From Salimicrobium album (GTDB lineage Bacteria; Bacillota; Bacilli; Bacillales; Halobacillaceae), in the NCBI RefSeq assembly GCF_900107115.1, contig NZ_FNOS01000008.1, forward strand, positions 1-60,244: a stretch of DNA of 60,244 nucleotides, read 5' to 3'. The stretch's first letter is position 1, and every line of letters begins with the position of its first letter. Shown one piece after another: positions 27,170-36,470 of the stretch. A program made the translations under genes and the position numbers. The notes beneath the pieces were generated by a model. That model did not search any database, had not been told where the DNA came from, and was given only the letters and a program-made list of their open reading frames with translations.

Positions 27170-27277
27170 AACAATATTAATCTTTATAGCGGAGTATACC
27201 CTTTATAATTTTTAAGTGTCTACTTTAGAGAGAACATGTCATTCAGGTTCGGCTCTTTCGGTGAATTTTATTATTCA

Positions 27278-28411
27278 TTAAAAAATCAGCTGTTCTAATT
27301 CTCTTGGGTATTCCGTAATAATTTCAGTTCCATCCTCTCTCAACACGACCGTATCTGAATGCCTGAAACCTCCCACGCCAGGTACGTAAATCCCAGGCTC
27401 TATACAGAACACCATCCCCGCTTTCAGTTCCAGGTCATTATCGAATCGGAGATATGGTTCTTCATGCTGTCCTATGCCGATACCGTGTCCTGTTCTATGT
27501 GAGACGTATTTTTCTAAACCAGCTTCGCGGATCACTCGTAAAGCTGCTTCATCCACCTCTTTAGCAGTGACGCCGACTTTAATGAAGTCGAGAGCCGCGT
27601 TGTGAGCCCGGAGCATGACATCGAACACTTCCTTTTGTTTTTCTGAAGGTTCACCGACAAAGTAAGTTCTTTCACACTCGGCACGGTAACCGTTCAGGCC
27701 GACCTGTCTGCTGTGTATAATGATGTCTCCTTCTTCCAATTTTCTCGTATTTGAAAAAACGTGAGGCATATTCGTACGTTCTATGCCGGATGGAGACATG
27801 ACAAAGTAGTCTAATGTCGAATTTGTAAACTTCTTAGAAATTTCATCGAACAGAAATTGATTTCCAAAATAATCAATGTCGACCTCAGAAGCTTTGATGG
27901 ATGAATTCTCCAAAGTATTCTTTAAAGCACCACTGACCAGGTCACCGGATGTTTTGATCGCTTCAATTTCTTCTTCTGATTTAATCGATCTTAAATCGAC
28001 TACGTCCTGTTGTATATCTTCGATTTCAAACCTTTGGCTCTGAAGACTCATAGTGAAGTCAGTCGGTAATGACCCATATTCAATTCCTATTTTACTGTGG
28101 TTGTTCAGTTTCGAGAGCACATCATTAAATAACGCTTTATAATCCGTGCTTTCCCCACTACTGTTTCTCACTTCCTGGTAAATATAAAGTGAATCAACAT
28201 CCGTTTTTTCTTTGGCGTGATTTTCTTCTACTTTAGGTATGATTAAGCTTTGTTTATTTTCTTCCACGACCAGGATAATCGGTCTGGAGTAAGTGATTGC
28301 TTTTAACCCGCTGAAATAATACTGATTCTCAAAGTTGAATATAATCGCTGCATCCAAATTACGGGCTTTCAGAACTTCTCTTAAACGCGCCACCCTTTGT
28401 GATGTATTCAT
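27278..28411 (-). CDS. Creatinase-like M24 family hydrolase with altered metal ligands
   Basis: A 377-residue pita-bread-fold protein of the M24 (aminopeptidase P/creatinase) family with a creatinase-type N-terminal domain. Compared with aminopeptidase P, the first metal Asp is replaced by His233 (in IIHSRQVGLNGYRAE), the second by Glu245 and the last Glu by Ser352 (GGFRHSDTVV). His309 (HRTGHGIG) and Glu338 (IEPG) remain. Loss of metal ligands with a His in their place is typical of the metal-free creatinase branch, so an amidino- or amidohydrolase activity is more likely than peptidase. The gene overlaps the symporter stop by one base (TAATG), so the symporter probably imports its substrate. 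Confidence 0.8.
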   Translation of the reverse strand: MNTSQRVARLREVLKARNLDAAIIFNFENQYYFSGLKAITYSRPIILVVEENKQSLIIPKVEENHAKEKTDVDSLYIYQEVRNSSGESTDYKALFNDVLSKLNNHSKIGIEYGSLPTDFTMSLQSQRFEIEDIQQDVVDLRSIKSEEEIEAIKTSGDLVSGALKNTLENSSIKASEVDIDYFGNQFLFDEISKKFTNSTLDYFVMSPSGIERTNMPHVFSNTRKLEEGDIIIHSRQVGLNGYRAECERTYFVGEPSEKQKEVFDVMLRAHNAALDFIKVGVTAKEVDEAALRVIREAGLEKYVSHRTGHGIGIGQHEEPYLRFDNDLELKAGMVFCIEPGIYVPGVGGFRHSDTVVLREDGTEIITEYPRELEQLIF

Positions 28412-29820
28412 TACTCCGTCCCTTCTTTCCTACTACTGTTTTTTTTATACGTGAATAGCGTAACAACAATAAGTACGATAATCGCTACCGGTACAGAAAC
28501 AATGACAGAATTTATACCTGTAGATTCTACATAGAAAAACTCCCAGAACAGTGTAACGATCAGTCCGGTTATCATAGAACTTAACCCCGCCGATTTAGTA
28601 ACCTGCGGGAACAGGAATACTGCCAGCAATGCCGGAGTGATACCTGCCCCGTATACTGTGTAAGCATACATTTGTACTGAAAGAACTGTCGGGAAATACA
28701 TAGTCAGTAAGAAGGCGATGACACCTAATACAGGGATAAGCACTCTTGTATAAACTAATTTTTGATGATCATTTATATCCTTTTTTATGTATTTCGCAAA
28801 GAAATCGTAAATCACGCTTGTTGCTGCAGATAAAAGATACGAGTTTCCTGTTGTTACGATGAAAGCTGTCAATGCGGCGATCAGAACGCCACCTACAGCT
28901 ATAGGCAGGACACTTGTTAAAGCGATGACTGCCATTCCGGGATCAATGTCCGGGAAAAGGGAGCGTGAAATGAAAGCAAGAAGAGAAATAGTCGGTGTGG
29001 CAATAATAAGACCGATAATCCAACCTGCTGTTCCGCGTTTTGTAGTTTTATCATTATTTGAGGCAGTGATACGCTGATAGATATTCTGATCACCGAGTAA
29101 TAAGAATAATGTTGGTAAATAATAGCCCATCAATTGCAGGAAGCTCAATCCACCTGTAAAAGAAGTGTGGCTTTCCGGGACATTCGCTATAATCTGGTCC
29201 CAGCCTCCGCCGACAGAGATAGCAAGAGGGACTGCGACAACCAGTCCAATGATAACCATAAAAGCACTGACTGCGTCTGTTGGAGCGACGGACATCAACC
29301 CGCCGATACACGCCAGGAAAATGATGATAACTGCACCAATAATGGTACCCGTCTCAGGAGTAATTCCTGTGGACACACTTAAAATAAAGCCGAGACCCTG
29401 GAATTGATAAGAAACAATACCGACAAATGCCAAAATTATAATGATAGCTGCAAGCAGACTTGACCATCTTCCATATTTAATCTCCAATATCTCTGCAACG
29501 GTGTGTTTTCCGTAATGCTTAATTTTAGATGAAATGAGAAAAATCGTCAGTATTCCGAGCAATGACGGAATAGTACTCATTAGAGCTGGCCAAATACCAA
29601 AGGAATAAGCCATGGAATTCTGTCCACCTGTGACAGAACCGCTCCCTACCCACGTAGCTAGCAAAGTTCCCATCAGAACAATCGGACCAAGTGATTTCCC
29701 TGCGAGTATGAAGTCATCACTCGTATTGATTTTCTTAGAATAATACACGCCGAGTAATAGCATAAAAATGCCGTAACCGACGACAAACCAAATTAACATT
29801 GGCTGATTTGTCAGTTCCAT
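28411..29820 (-). CDS. Sodium:solute symporter (SSS family)
   Basis: Membrane symporter of 469 residues with about 13 helices, of the SSS/PutP type. The N-terminal FVVGYGIFMLLLGVYYSKK and the adjacent GKSLGPIVLMGTLLATWVG with GSVTGGQ match the Na+-site region. ATG 29820 has AAAAGGGG at 8 nt; a start 33 nt upstream lacks a ribosome binding site. Co-translated with the creatinase-like gene, which suggests uptake of its nitrogenous substrate. The substrate itself cannot be read from sequence. Confidence 0.88.
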   Translation of the reverse strand: MELTNQPMLIWFVVGYGIFMLLLGVYYSKKINTSDDFILAGKSLGPIVLMGTLLATWVGSGSVTGGQNSMAYSFGIWPALMSTIPSLLGILTIFLISSKIKHYGKHTVAEILEIKYGRWSSLLAAIIIILAFVGIVSYQFQGLGFILSVSTGITPETGTIIGAVIIIFLACIGGLMSVAPTDAVSAFMVIIGLVVAVPLAISVGGGWDQIIANVPESHTSFTGGLSFLQLMGYYLPTLFLLLGDQNIYQRITASNNDKTTKRGTAGWIIGLIIATPTISLLAFISRSLFPDIDPGMAVIALTSVLPIAVGGVLIAALTAFIVTTGNSYLLSAATSVIYDFFAKYIKKDINDHQKLVYTRVLIPVLGVIAFLLTMYFPTVLSVQMYAYTVYGAGITPALLAVFLFPQVTKSAGLSSMITGLIVTLFWEFFYVESTGINSVIVSVPVAIIVLIVVTLFTYKKNSSRKEGTE

Positions 29821-29959
29821 AAACGTAACCCCTTTTAAAATTAATAAACTCACTTACCGAGGTTAACAAAATAAGAAAACGGATACAATTCCATAAAAGT
29901 TAATTATTGAATAGGTTACTCTCTTCAAGGGGCCACGTAGCTGGGTATTTACTATCCGA

Positions 29960-30004
29960 TTTCAAACGAAAACTCCCCCTAAAGTAGATTACTTTAGGGG
30001 GAGT
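29960..30004 (-). terminator. Terminator of alkaline phosphatase
   Basis: ACTCCCCCTAAAGTA (29972-29986) and its exact complement (29990-30004) form a perfect 15-bp stem with a 3-nt loop. The minus strand continues TTTTCGTTT. Confidence 0.93.
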
Positions 30005-30024
30005 CCATCGCTCTTCTCCTGAGA

Positions 30025-31407
30025 TTATTTCATCTGTGTGCGTCCACTCTCAAGAGTATTCATAATCATCTTGCCGACTTCGTGGTTATCATGAAGGCCA
30101 CTGAAGGCATCGGACTGCGGCCCGTAGCCGTACACGTTCACGTCTTCCCCGGTGTGGCCGTCCGTCGTCCATCCGGTACCGGAGCGGAGGTCAAAAATCT
30201 TTTCGATTGCGTCATCGATCTCCTCCGTTTCTCCATCAGCCGCTTCCTCTACGGAGTCGATTTCCTCCTCTGTAAAGGATAGATCCACGTACTTATTCAG
30301 CGTTTCCTCAGCGTCCTCACCATCAGCAATGGCCGAGGCCATGAAGTCCGGCGTTCGTTTCGCCGCTTTCAGCGGTTCCGGATCCCATTTATATTCGCCG
30401 TCCCGGCCCATCGTCATGCCGCCGGTCGAATGATCGGCTGTCGTTACGACGAGCGTATGTTTATCCTTTTTGGCGTAAGCGATCGCTTCCTCGAAAGCTT
30501 TTTCGAAGTCTTCCATCTCGCTCATCGCAGCCACCACGTCATTGTCGTGTCCGGCCCAGTCAATCTGACTGCCTTCTACCATCAGGAAGAAACCGTCTTT
30601 TTCTTTACTGAGTCTGTCGAGGGCGCTCGACGTCATCTCCTCGAGAGAAGGAGTGTCCTCGTCCCGGTCGATCATTTTGTCCATTCCTTCGGGAGCGAAC
30701 AGACCGAGAATCTGCTCGTTATCATCCGACATCATCTCGTCACGGGAGGTTACGTAGCTGTAGCCGTCGTCCTGGAATTCCTGTGCCAGATTACGGTCTT
30801 CCCGCTCAAAGTAATCCGTCCCTCCACCTAAAAGGACGTCTACTTTGTGCTCTCCGTCAATCATTTCATCGTAATAATCGTCGGCGATTTCATCATAGTT
30901 TTTCCGGGATTCGTTGTGGGTTCCGAACGATGCAGGGGTGGCGTGGTTCACGTGGGACGTGGAGACCAGGCCGGTCGATTTCCCTTCCTCCTTTGCGATT
31001 TCGAGAGCCGTCTTCACTCTTTCTTTTTCAACGTCCACACCTATGGCGCCGTTATATGTCTTTACTCCGGCTGCCATCGTAGTCGCCGCTGCCGCCGAAT
31101 CCGTCACGCTTTCTTCCTCATCCCAGGAATATGTTTCCTGCATACCGATCAGATAATCATCAAAAGCCGTATCTTCTGTGTAAGGAGAATCCGGTCGATC
31201 CTGGAAATAGCGGTAGGCGGACGTATACTGCGACCCCATTCCGTCCCCGATCAGAAAGATGACGTTTTTGATTTTAGCATTCGATTTATCCCCGGGATCT
31301 GCCTGAGCCGAATCCTCTGTAGACGTCACAAGAGCGAAGCCGCCGAAGGCTAATCCCGATACCAGCACAAGCGGAGCCAGTTTCTTCATCATCGTTTTGT
31401 AGAGCAC
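30025..31407 (-). CDS. Secreted alkaline phosphatase
   Basis: Exported phosphomonoesterase of about 460 residues that frees phosphate outside the cell. A signal peptide (KTMMKKLAPL then a hydrophobic stretch) ends at about AQA-DP. Active-site features are the metal Asp in IFLIGDGMGSQ, the nucleophile Ser in VTDSAAAATTMA, HVNHATPA, the VEGSQIDWAGHDND metal cluster and TTADHSTGGMT. The mature chain is strikingly acidic, as expected in a salt-adapted secreted enzyme. ATG 31413 is almost inside the AGGGAGGA site, so GTG 31407 (7 nt spacing) is preferred. A strong PhoP box lies upstream. Confidence 0.93.
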   Translation of the reverse strand: MLYKTMMKKLAPLVLVSGLAFGGFALVTSTEDSAQADPGDKSNAKIKNVIFLIGDGMGSQYTSAYRYFQDRPDSPYTEDTAFDDYLIGMQETYSWDEEESVTDSAAAATTMAAGVKTYNGAIGVDVEKERVKTALEIAKEEGKSTGLVSTSHVNHATPASFGTHNESRKNYDEIADDYYDEMIDGEHKVDVLLGGGTDYFEREDRNLAQEFQDDGYSYVTSRDEMMSDDNEQILGLFAPEGMDKMIDRDEDTPSLEEMTSSALDRLSKEKDGFFLMVEGSQIDWAGHDNDVVAAMSEMEDFEKAFEEAIAYAKKDKHTLVVTTADHSTGGMTMGRDGEYKWDPEPLKAAKRTPDFMASAIADGEDAEETLNKYVDLSFTEEEIDSVEEAADGETEEIDDAIEKIFDLRSGTGWTTDGHTGEDVNVYGYGPQSDAFSGLHDNHEVGKMIMNTLESGRTQMK

Positions 31408-31445
31408 GTACATTCCTCCCTATACTTATTAACGAGTCATCCGGA

Positions 31446-31499
31446 ATGATACAGGCACACTGTAAAAGCCGATTGAAGCTGCTGTTAAGAAAACGTAAA
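31446..31499 (-). promoter_or_regulatory. PhoP box and promoter of alkaline phosphatase
   Basis: Reading the minus strand, TTTACG (from 31499), TTAACA (31488), TTCAAT (31477) and TTTACA (31466) recur every 11 bp. The -10-like TATCAT begins 15 bp after the start of the last repeat. The arrangement copies that of pstS exactly. Confidence 0.88.
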
Positions 31500-31940
31500 A
31501 CTTTTTGAAACCGCATTCATAAACTTTCAAAAAAATAATTCTCGTTCCGGAGACCGGCTACCATTAGCGTAAAGTGAGCAATTACGTCTGTCAAGTTATT
31601 ATTCTGACTGTTCAGATAACTATACAGGATAAAATTACGGTACGGGGACACCTTATAATAGAAAGATGTCCCGCCCCTGATTCAGCGGTACCAAAAGAAA
31701 TGTTTCTCTTCCCGCTTTGCAAAATCGTAACGGAAGTCTCACTCGTACGGATAGCTGATAAGAGCCAGCCGTGGACCAATGAAAGAAAACGGACTGTAAG
31801 ACGTTTCTCTATAATAAACAGCTTATTTTCTCTTCGTGACGGAGAGTATGATAAATAATGATTTACAACCGGAGGGAAGCGTTATATATTATAGTTTTGC
31901 ATCAGCAATTGATGGTTTGGATAAAGAAAGGATGAGAACT
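31500..31940. other. Gene-free stretch before the DUF1097 gene
   Basis: About 440 bp between two divergent genes. Open frames here lack ribosome binding sites and family resemblance. Apart from promoter DNA for either side I see nothing definable. Confidence 0.5.
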
Positions 31941-32438
31941 ATGGCCACTGCACTGGCGACCGGCCTGTTGAGTGGAATTTGGACATATATAGCACCTCTG
32001 TTCGGCCTGCTGATCTGGGCAGGATTCGCCGGATGCACCACTTTTTTCGCGGTAGGGACAGGGAGGTGGCGGGCGCTTACCACTGCCACCATCACGAACG
32101 TAACGGGAGTCGCCTGCGGCATGATCATTCTCGTGCTCGCCTCGGCTGCCGACTTTTCCGCCGGTATGGCAATACTGAGCGGTATCGTCACGACGATTAT
32201 GGTACTGCTCGGCTCCGTAAAACCTATGAACTACACACCCGGGATCTTCGTCGGAGCCTTCTCCACTTTCGCTTCCGGCGGGGACTGGTTCGTCATCACG
32301 ATGTCCCTGCTGTGCGGGGTCCTGCTCGGATTCTTCAGCGCGGAACTCGGTATGAAGTTTGCAGCGCTCTACCGGAAACTGACCCCCGGCAAAGCTCTGG
32401 CCGGGGATGAAAAGAAAAAAGCGAAGGCTTTGCGATAA
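31941..32438 (+). CDS. DUF1097 membrane protein
   Basis: Inner-membrane protein of 165 residues with about five helices, of the DUF1097 family (E. coli YcdZ-like). The length fits the family when the start is ATG 31941; a longer frame upstream adds 35 unconserved residues. AAAGAAAGGATGAGAACT supplies a modest ribosome binding site. Function unknown; the segment GGDWFVITMSLLCGVLLGFF is conserved in the family. Confidence 0.8.
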   Translation: MATALATGLLSGIWTYIAPLFGLLIWAGFAGCTTFFAVGTGRWRALTTATITNVTGVACGMIILVLASAADFSAGMAILSGIVTTIMVLLGSVKPMNYTPGIFVGAFSTFASGGDWFVITMSLLCGVLLGFFSAELGMKFAALYRKLTPGKALAGDEKKKAKALR

Positions 32439-32449
32439 CGGGGAGAAAT

Positions 32450-32522
32450 AAAAAATCATGCGGTACTCTTTTCCTATCAGCTCAAGCGCTGAGGGATGAA
32501 TAGAGACTGCATGATTTTTTTC
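32450..32522 (+). terminator. Terminator of the DUF1097 gene
   Basis: AAAAAATCATGC (32450-32461) pairs with GCATGATTTTTT (32509-32520), followed by more T. The loop holds an inner stem TCAGC/GCTGA. Confidence 0.8.
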
Positions 32523-32625
32523 CTTCCATATCTATCACGAAAATTTTGGGTATGCCGGTGTTTCCTTCCTCTATGACGGGAATGGAAAAAATACGTGAGC
32601 ATGACTTATCAGAAGGAGGTGTACT

Positions 32626-33141
32626 ATGTTCTTCGATAACTGGAACGAGCTCTGGAATATACTATTAAAAGGAATCATCATCTACCCTTCCGTCATTCTC
32701 CTCCTCCGGCTTACAGGGAAAAGGACCCCGTCGAAGTTCAATATATTCGACTGGATCATCACAGTCGCTTTCGGTACGCTCGTGGGCTCTTTTTTAATAA
32801 CGAAAGACATATCTCTTGCCGAAGGCTTCCTGGCACTCGGTCTGCTTAACCTGCTGCAGTTCCTCGTAACGTGGCTAAGCGTGAGGTCGAAAGCGTTCGC
32901 GAAGCTGGTCAAATCGCAACCGGTTCTGCTTTTTTACGAAGGAGAATTTTATCCGAAAGCTTTGCGGAAAACACGTATTGCCGAAGTCGAAGTTCTGCAG
33001 GTGGCGCGGCAGAACGGGATCGGCTCGCTCGCCCTCGTGGAAGCCGTCGTACTTGAGACGAACGGAGGGCTCTCCATCATTAAAAAAGTGGACGGTCATC
33101 CGGTGAACGTACTGGAAAATGTAAAGGTCTTAAAACAGTAG
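32626..33141 (+). CDS. DUF421 (YetF/YcaP-like) membrane protein
   Basis: A 171-residue protein with three N-terminal transmembrane helices and a C-terminal soluble domain, the DUF421 layout. Motifs include LRLTGKRTPSKFNIFDWII, VAFGTLVGS and the soluble-domain segment PVLLFYEGEFYPKALRKTRI. YetF-like proteins act in spore or membrane stress in bacilli, but a biochemical role is not established. AGAAGGAGGTGTACT is an excellent ribosome binding site. Confidence 0.88.
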   Translation: MFFDNWNELWNILLKGIIIYPSVILLLRLTGKRTPSKFNIFDWIITVAFGTLVGSFLITKDISLAEGFLALGLLNLLQFLVTWLSVRSKAFAKLVKSQPVLLFYEGEFYPKALRKTRIAEVEVLQVARQNGIGSLALVEAVVLETNGGLSIIKKVDGHPVNVLENVKVLKQ

Positions 33142-33198
33142 CACTCCGGCACACCGTGGTATGATAAGAATAAGAAAACGGTAAAAGGAGGCGGTAGG

Positions 33199-33549
33199 AT
33201 GACGAAGCACAAGATCTACACTATGAGTGTTGCGAAAGTGTATCCCCACTACATCACAAAATCGGAGAAAAAGGGACGTTCCAAGGAAGAAGTCGATGAA
33301 ATCATCCGATGGCTTACAGGGTACAGTCAGGAACAACTCGATGAACAGCTCGAACAGGGCATAGATTTCGAAACCTTCTTTGAAGAAGCTCCCGACCTTA
33401 ACCCTTCGAGAAAAACGATTAGGGGCGTTATTTGCGGAGTACGTGTAGAGGAGATTGAAGAGCCGGTGATGCAGGAGATCCGCTACCTGGACAAGCTGGT
33501 GGATGAGCTGGCGAAAGGGAAAGCGATGGAGAAGATTTTGCGAGATTAG
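33199..33549 (+). CDS. DUF2200 protein
   Basis: A 116-residue soluble protein of the DUF2200 family, recognised from [20 protein letters not shown] and [12 protein letters not shown]. The family looks like a YdhG/DUF1801-type small alpha-beta protein of unknown function. AAAAGGAGGCGGTAGG precedes the ATG. It ends just before a bidirectional terminator. Confidence 0.85.
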   Translation: MTKHKIYTMSVAKVYPHYITKSEKKGRSKEEVDEIIRWLTGYSQEQLDEQLEQGIDFETFFEEAPDLNPSRKTIRGVICGVRVEEIEEPVMQEIRYLDKLVDELAKGKAMEKILRD

Positions 33550-33562
33550 TCATATCCATAAA

Positions 33563-33595
33563 AAAAGTCCTGGAGGCGAGACCTTCAGGACTTTT
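33563..33595. terminator. Bidirectional terminator
   Basis: AAAAGTCCTGGAGG (33563-33576) pairs with CCTTCAGGACTTTT (33582-33595) with one mismatch. Runs of A on one side and T on the other let it serve both convergent genes. Confidence 0.9.
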
Positions 33596-33610
33596 TCAGC
33601 TATATCTTCT

Positions 33611-34957
33611 TTAGATGGCCGTGCGACCTCCTGTTACACGCTGGAGAGGTAACTCTTCTCCGCACTCGTCCGCCATTTTTTTGCACGTTTCATAGAAGCG
33701 GTCATAATCGATTTCGTGCATTTCATCAGTGTCTGTGGACTCGATGATGTATTTCGCGAACTGCCATGTCTCTTCTTTAATGTGACCATGATGAACGATC
33801 GCTATCTTATAAAGTCCTTCCAGCATTGCATCCATGACGGTGAGATCCTGCTTTCCGTACAGACGGATCTGATAGAAACCTTTGTACAGATAGTCGCGGA
33901 ATTTCTTCGGTTCCATCATAAATCTGAGTTCATCATCCCGGTCTGCGTAGTAACGTACCGGGCGATGGACGCTTGCGAGTTCCGCCATCAGGGAACCGAT
34001 ACGGTTAATACAGTTTACGGCCGTATGAGGATCATTTATTCCCGGGGAAATAGCGCGAACCGCGATTTCCACCAGCTTCTGTATGGAAAACTCGATGTCC
34101 TGCACGTCCGTCCGCTCGTTTCCGACCAGAACGTAATCCGTGGCTGCTTCCACATCCGTCTCCTCTTCTGTCTCATTCTTTTCCCAGTAGTAAAACAAAG
34201 GGGCGCCTTTTTGAATGTAGTCACCGGTACGGAACACAGCTGCAAACAGAACGTCGTTATTTCTTGCATACGTCAGGAGACTCTTGATTTCTATCCCCTG
34301 CAGATAACCTGACTGTTTCGCTTTAATGATATAAGGTTCTTTCTCTTCCCATTTAGCGATTTCCTGTTCATCCCATTCCACGGCTTCTTTGTACTCTTTT
34401 TCCCGGAACGTATTCGCAATAAGAGCAGAAGCATCTCCTCGTATTTTACCGATCAGGCTGTTCACCTGAAGGAAACGGGAAGAGTGGTGGATGAACAGGA
34501 TAAAGAAACCGAGACATATAATTGCGACCAGAACAGTGAAGAATGGCCCGAGGAATTCTTTTTTGCTGCTGCTTCCGAGCAGAAACAGGTTGATCAGTGT
34601 AAAGACGAACCCGAACGAGAAAACGCCGAGCACATGCTGGGTAATTCTGCTTTTCATAAAGTCCTGAAGTGTCCTCGGAGAAAATTGGGTGGTGTACGTC
34701 GTAAGCACGACCATAATAGTCGAGAAACTGATGGTCGTCATCGTCAGCATAGAAGTGATAAGTGACCCGTACATAGAGGAAGCTGTCGATTTACTCAGGA
34801 AAAAAGTGGCCGGAACGTTGTCGGTAATGACCGGCACGAGAAAAGTATCTATCGTGTTCGTAATCGTCACTACTACAAGCGCCAGCAGGCTGTAAACGGT
34901 AGGCAGGAACCAGAAGCTGTCCCGCATTTTCATCCAAAACTGCATTTTATTCATCAT
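33611..34957 (-). CDS. DUF2254 membrane protein
   Basis: A protein of 448 residues with four hydrophobic helices in the first 200 and a large cytoplasmic C-terminal part, the DUF2254 pattern. Family signatures are TISFSTIMVVLTTYTTQFSPR and the strongly conserved AISPGINDPHTAVNCI (about residue 340). The function is not known. Two adjacent ATGs follow AAAGGAG; 34957 or 34954 may be used. Convergent with the DUF2200 gene. Confidence 0.87.
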   Translation of the reverse strand: MMNKMQFWMKMRDSFWFLPTVYSLLALVVVTITNTIDTFLVPVITDNVPATFFLSKSTASSMYGSLITSMLTMTTISFSTIMVVLTTYTTQFSPRTLQDFMKSRITQHVLGVFSFGFVFTLINLFLLGSSSKKEFLGPFFTVLVAIICLGFFILFIHHSSRFLQVNSLIGKIRGDASALIANTFREKEYKEAVEWDEQEIAKWEEKEPYIIKAKQSGYLQGIEIKSLLTYARNNDVLFAAVFRTGDYIQKGAPLFYYWEKNETEEETDVEAATDYVLVGNERTDVQDIEFSIQKLVEIAVRAISPGINDPHTAVNCINRIGSLMAELASVHRPVRYYADRDDELRFMMEPKKFRDYLYKGFYQIRLYGKQDLTVMDAMLEGLYKIAIVHHGHIKEETWQFAKYIIESTDTDEMHEIDYDRFYETCKKMADECGEELPLQRVTGGRTAI

Positions 34958-35032
34958 CAGAACTCCTTTTTTTGCATCTAACCTTACATTATACATACTT
35001 TTCGCAGTCACACCTACCAATTCCGGCTGTAC

Positions 35033-35068
35033 ACAAAAAATCACAGAGCATCAGTGGCTCTGTGATTT
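35033..35068 (-). terminator. Terminator of butanediol dehydrogenase
   Basis: AAATCACAGAGC (35038-35049) and GCTCTGTGATTT (35057-35068) are a perfect 12-bp stem, and TTTTTTG follows on the minus strand. Confidence 0.93.
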
Positions 35069-35088
35069 ATAGAATTCAGGTATTCTTA

Positions 35089-36138
35089 TTATTTTTCTCC
35101 ACTCAATTCTACGAGAATCTTCGCCTGAGATTTATCGTTGCTCAAAGCTTCGAACCCTTTGTCTACAATATCATCGAGTTTAATCTCATCCGTAATTATT
35201 CCGCGAGGGTTTAACTGTCCGGTTCCTATAAGATCAATAGTTCGCTGGAATGTGCTCGGCGAATAAGCGATAGTTGAGGTCAGTTTCACACCACTTCCAG
35301 TTAACTGCATCGGGTTCCACTCAATAGCCTTAGAAAAAATAGACACAATCACCATTGTCCCTCTTGCCTTCGTTACGCTTATGGCCTGATTGAAGGTAGG
35401 TTCCACTCCGGCTACTTCAAAAGCTGTGTCTACTCCGTCCGACTCCAGTTCATGAACTGCTTCTACGGGATCTTTCTCTCCGGAATTGATAACGTCTGTC
35501 GCCCCGACCTCCGCCGCTTTCTGAAGACGCTTTTCAGAAAGGTCCAGAGCAATAATCCTTGTAGCTCCGGCAGCCTTCGCAGCCAGAATCGTAGCAAGGC
35601 CTATAGGTCCGACTCCAAACACAGCAACCGTATCACCGAACGACATATCTGCTTCTTTTATTGCCTGTACAGCTACTGCGGTTGGTTCTACGAGTGCTCC
35701 ATCCTGCAAAGTCATGGACTCCGGTAAAAGATAAGCATTTTCTTCCGGAACGTTGGCATACTTCGTAAATCCTCCATCACCATGGAGGCCTATAAAACTG
35801 AACCCATCATAGATATCCACGTCTTCTGGTTTATCGCCGTGAGTCAACGTAGGATTTATTGCTACACGGTCCCCTTTTTTAACATTCTTTACATTCGCAC
35901 CAACTTCCTCAACGACCCCGGCAAACTCGTGGCCCATAGTAAGAGGTGCCTGTTCTCCTGTAAGCTCATCTTTCTCTTCATTCGGTACGAAGACAGGACC
36001 TTCTTCATATTCATGAAGGTCACTTCCACAAATACCTGCCCAGCCGACCCGGACTTTCACTTCATCATCTTTAAGAGGTTTCTCTTCCCGCTCTTCTACA
36101 CGCAAGTCTTTTTTTCCATACCATACTGCTGCTTTCAT
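35089..36138 (-). CDS. bdhA: 2,3-butanediol dehydrogenase (Zn-dependent MDR)
   Basis: Cytoplasmic zinc alcohol dehydrogenase of 349 residues that interconverts acetoin and (R,R)-2,3-butanediol. The catalytic-zinc Cys is in GWAGICGSDLHEY (about 37), with the GHEFAGVVEEVG segment carrying His/Glu. The NAD-binding fold is seen in GVGPIGLATILAAKAAGA. The start at ATG 36138 has AAGGAGGAGTATCACCC; upstream in-frame codons are not conserved. The resemblance to B. subtilis BdhA is close; sorbitol or other polyol dehydrogenases are the alternatives. Monocistronic. Confidence 0.87.
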   Translation of the reverse strand: MKAAVWYGKKDLRVEEREEKPLKDDEVKVRVGWAGICGSDLHEYEEGPVFVPNEEKDELTGEQAPLTMGHEFAGVVEEVGANVKNVKKGDRVAINPTLTHGDKPEDVDIYDGFSFIGLHGDGGFTKYANVPEENAYLLPESMTLQDGALVEPTAVAVQAIKEADMSFGDTVAVFGVGPIGLATILAAKAAGATRIIALDLSEKRLQKAAEVGATDVINSGEKDPVEAVHELESDGVDTAFEVAGVEPTFNQAISVTKARGTMVIVSIFSKAIEWNPMQLTGSGVKLTSTIAYSPSTFQRTIDLIGTGQLNPRGIITDEIKLDDIVDKGFEALSNDKSQAKILVELSGEK

Positions 36139-36246
36139 GGGTGATACTCCTCCTTTGAGAATAGTGAATGTCGGGAATAATCCCGATGTATATACAGTCT
36201 TCCCGCTAAGAACCATTATAATCTAAAAATTTAGATGATTATATGT

Positions 36247-36302
36247 GAAAAACCCGCCTTTCCTCCACGTCGTATAAACGCGAGGGAAAAGAGGCGGGTT
36301 TT
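36247..36302 (-). terminator. Terminator of the DUF1659-DUF2922-YvrJ set
   Basis: AAAACCCGCCT (36249-36259) pairs with AGGCGGGTTTT (36292-36302), with a second TCCTC/GAGGG stem inside. TTTTTC follows on the minus strand. It might also act in the other direction. Confidence 0.85.
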
Positions 36303-36319
36303 ACTATTGAATAGTTCAA

Positions 36320-36454
36320 TCAGGCTTTATCTCCCGGCAGCTGATGGATCGTTTCGATAAGTACGTCCAGTTTTCCTTCGATGCGGTGCAGCAGATAAAA
36401 TGTGACCGCAATCGGGAAACCGACGTCCGTCAGAAACTGTACCCCCATGTCCAT
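36320..36454 (-). CDS. YvrJ-family small protein
   Basis: A 44-residue protein, too short for most gene callers. It begins MDMGVQFLTDVGFPIAVTFY and continues LLHRIEGKLDVLIETI, which is the YvrJ pattern: an N-terminal membrane-inserting helix, then an amphipathic coiled-coil-like helix. AGGAGGGACCATT lies before the ATG. It follows DUF2922 and DUF1659 genes on the same strand, its usual neighbours in Bacillota. The function of the trio is unknown. Confidence 0.85.
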   Translation of the reverse strand: MDMGVQFLTDVGFPIAVTFYLLHRIEGKLDVLIETIHQLPGDKA

Positions 36455-36470
36455 AATGGTCCCTCCTACA

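Noticed and set aside
31574-31858. A 94-codon frame between alkaline phosphatase and DUF1097
   Set aside because: No ribosome binding site, no resemblance to any family, and random-looking composition.
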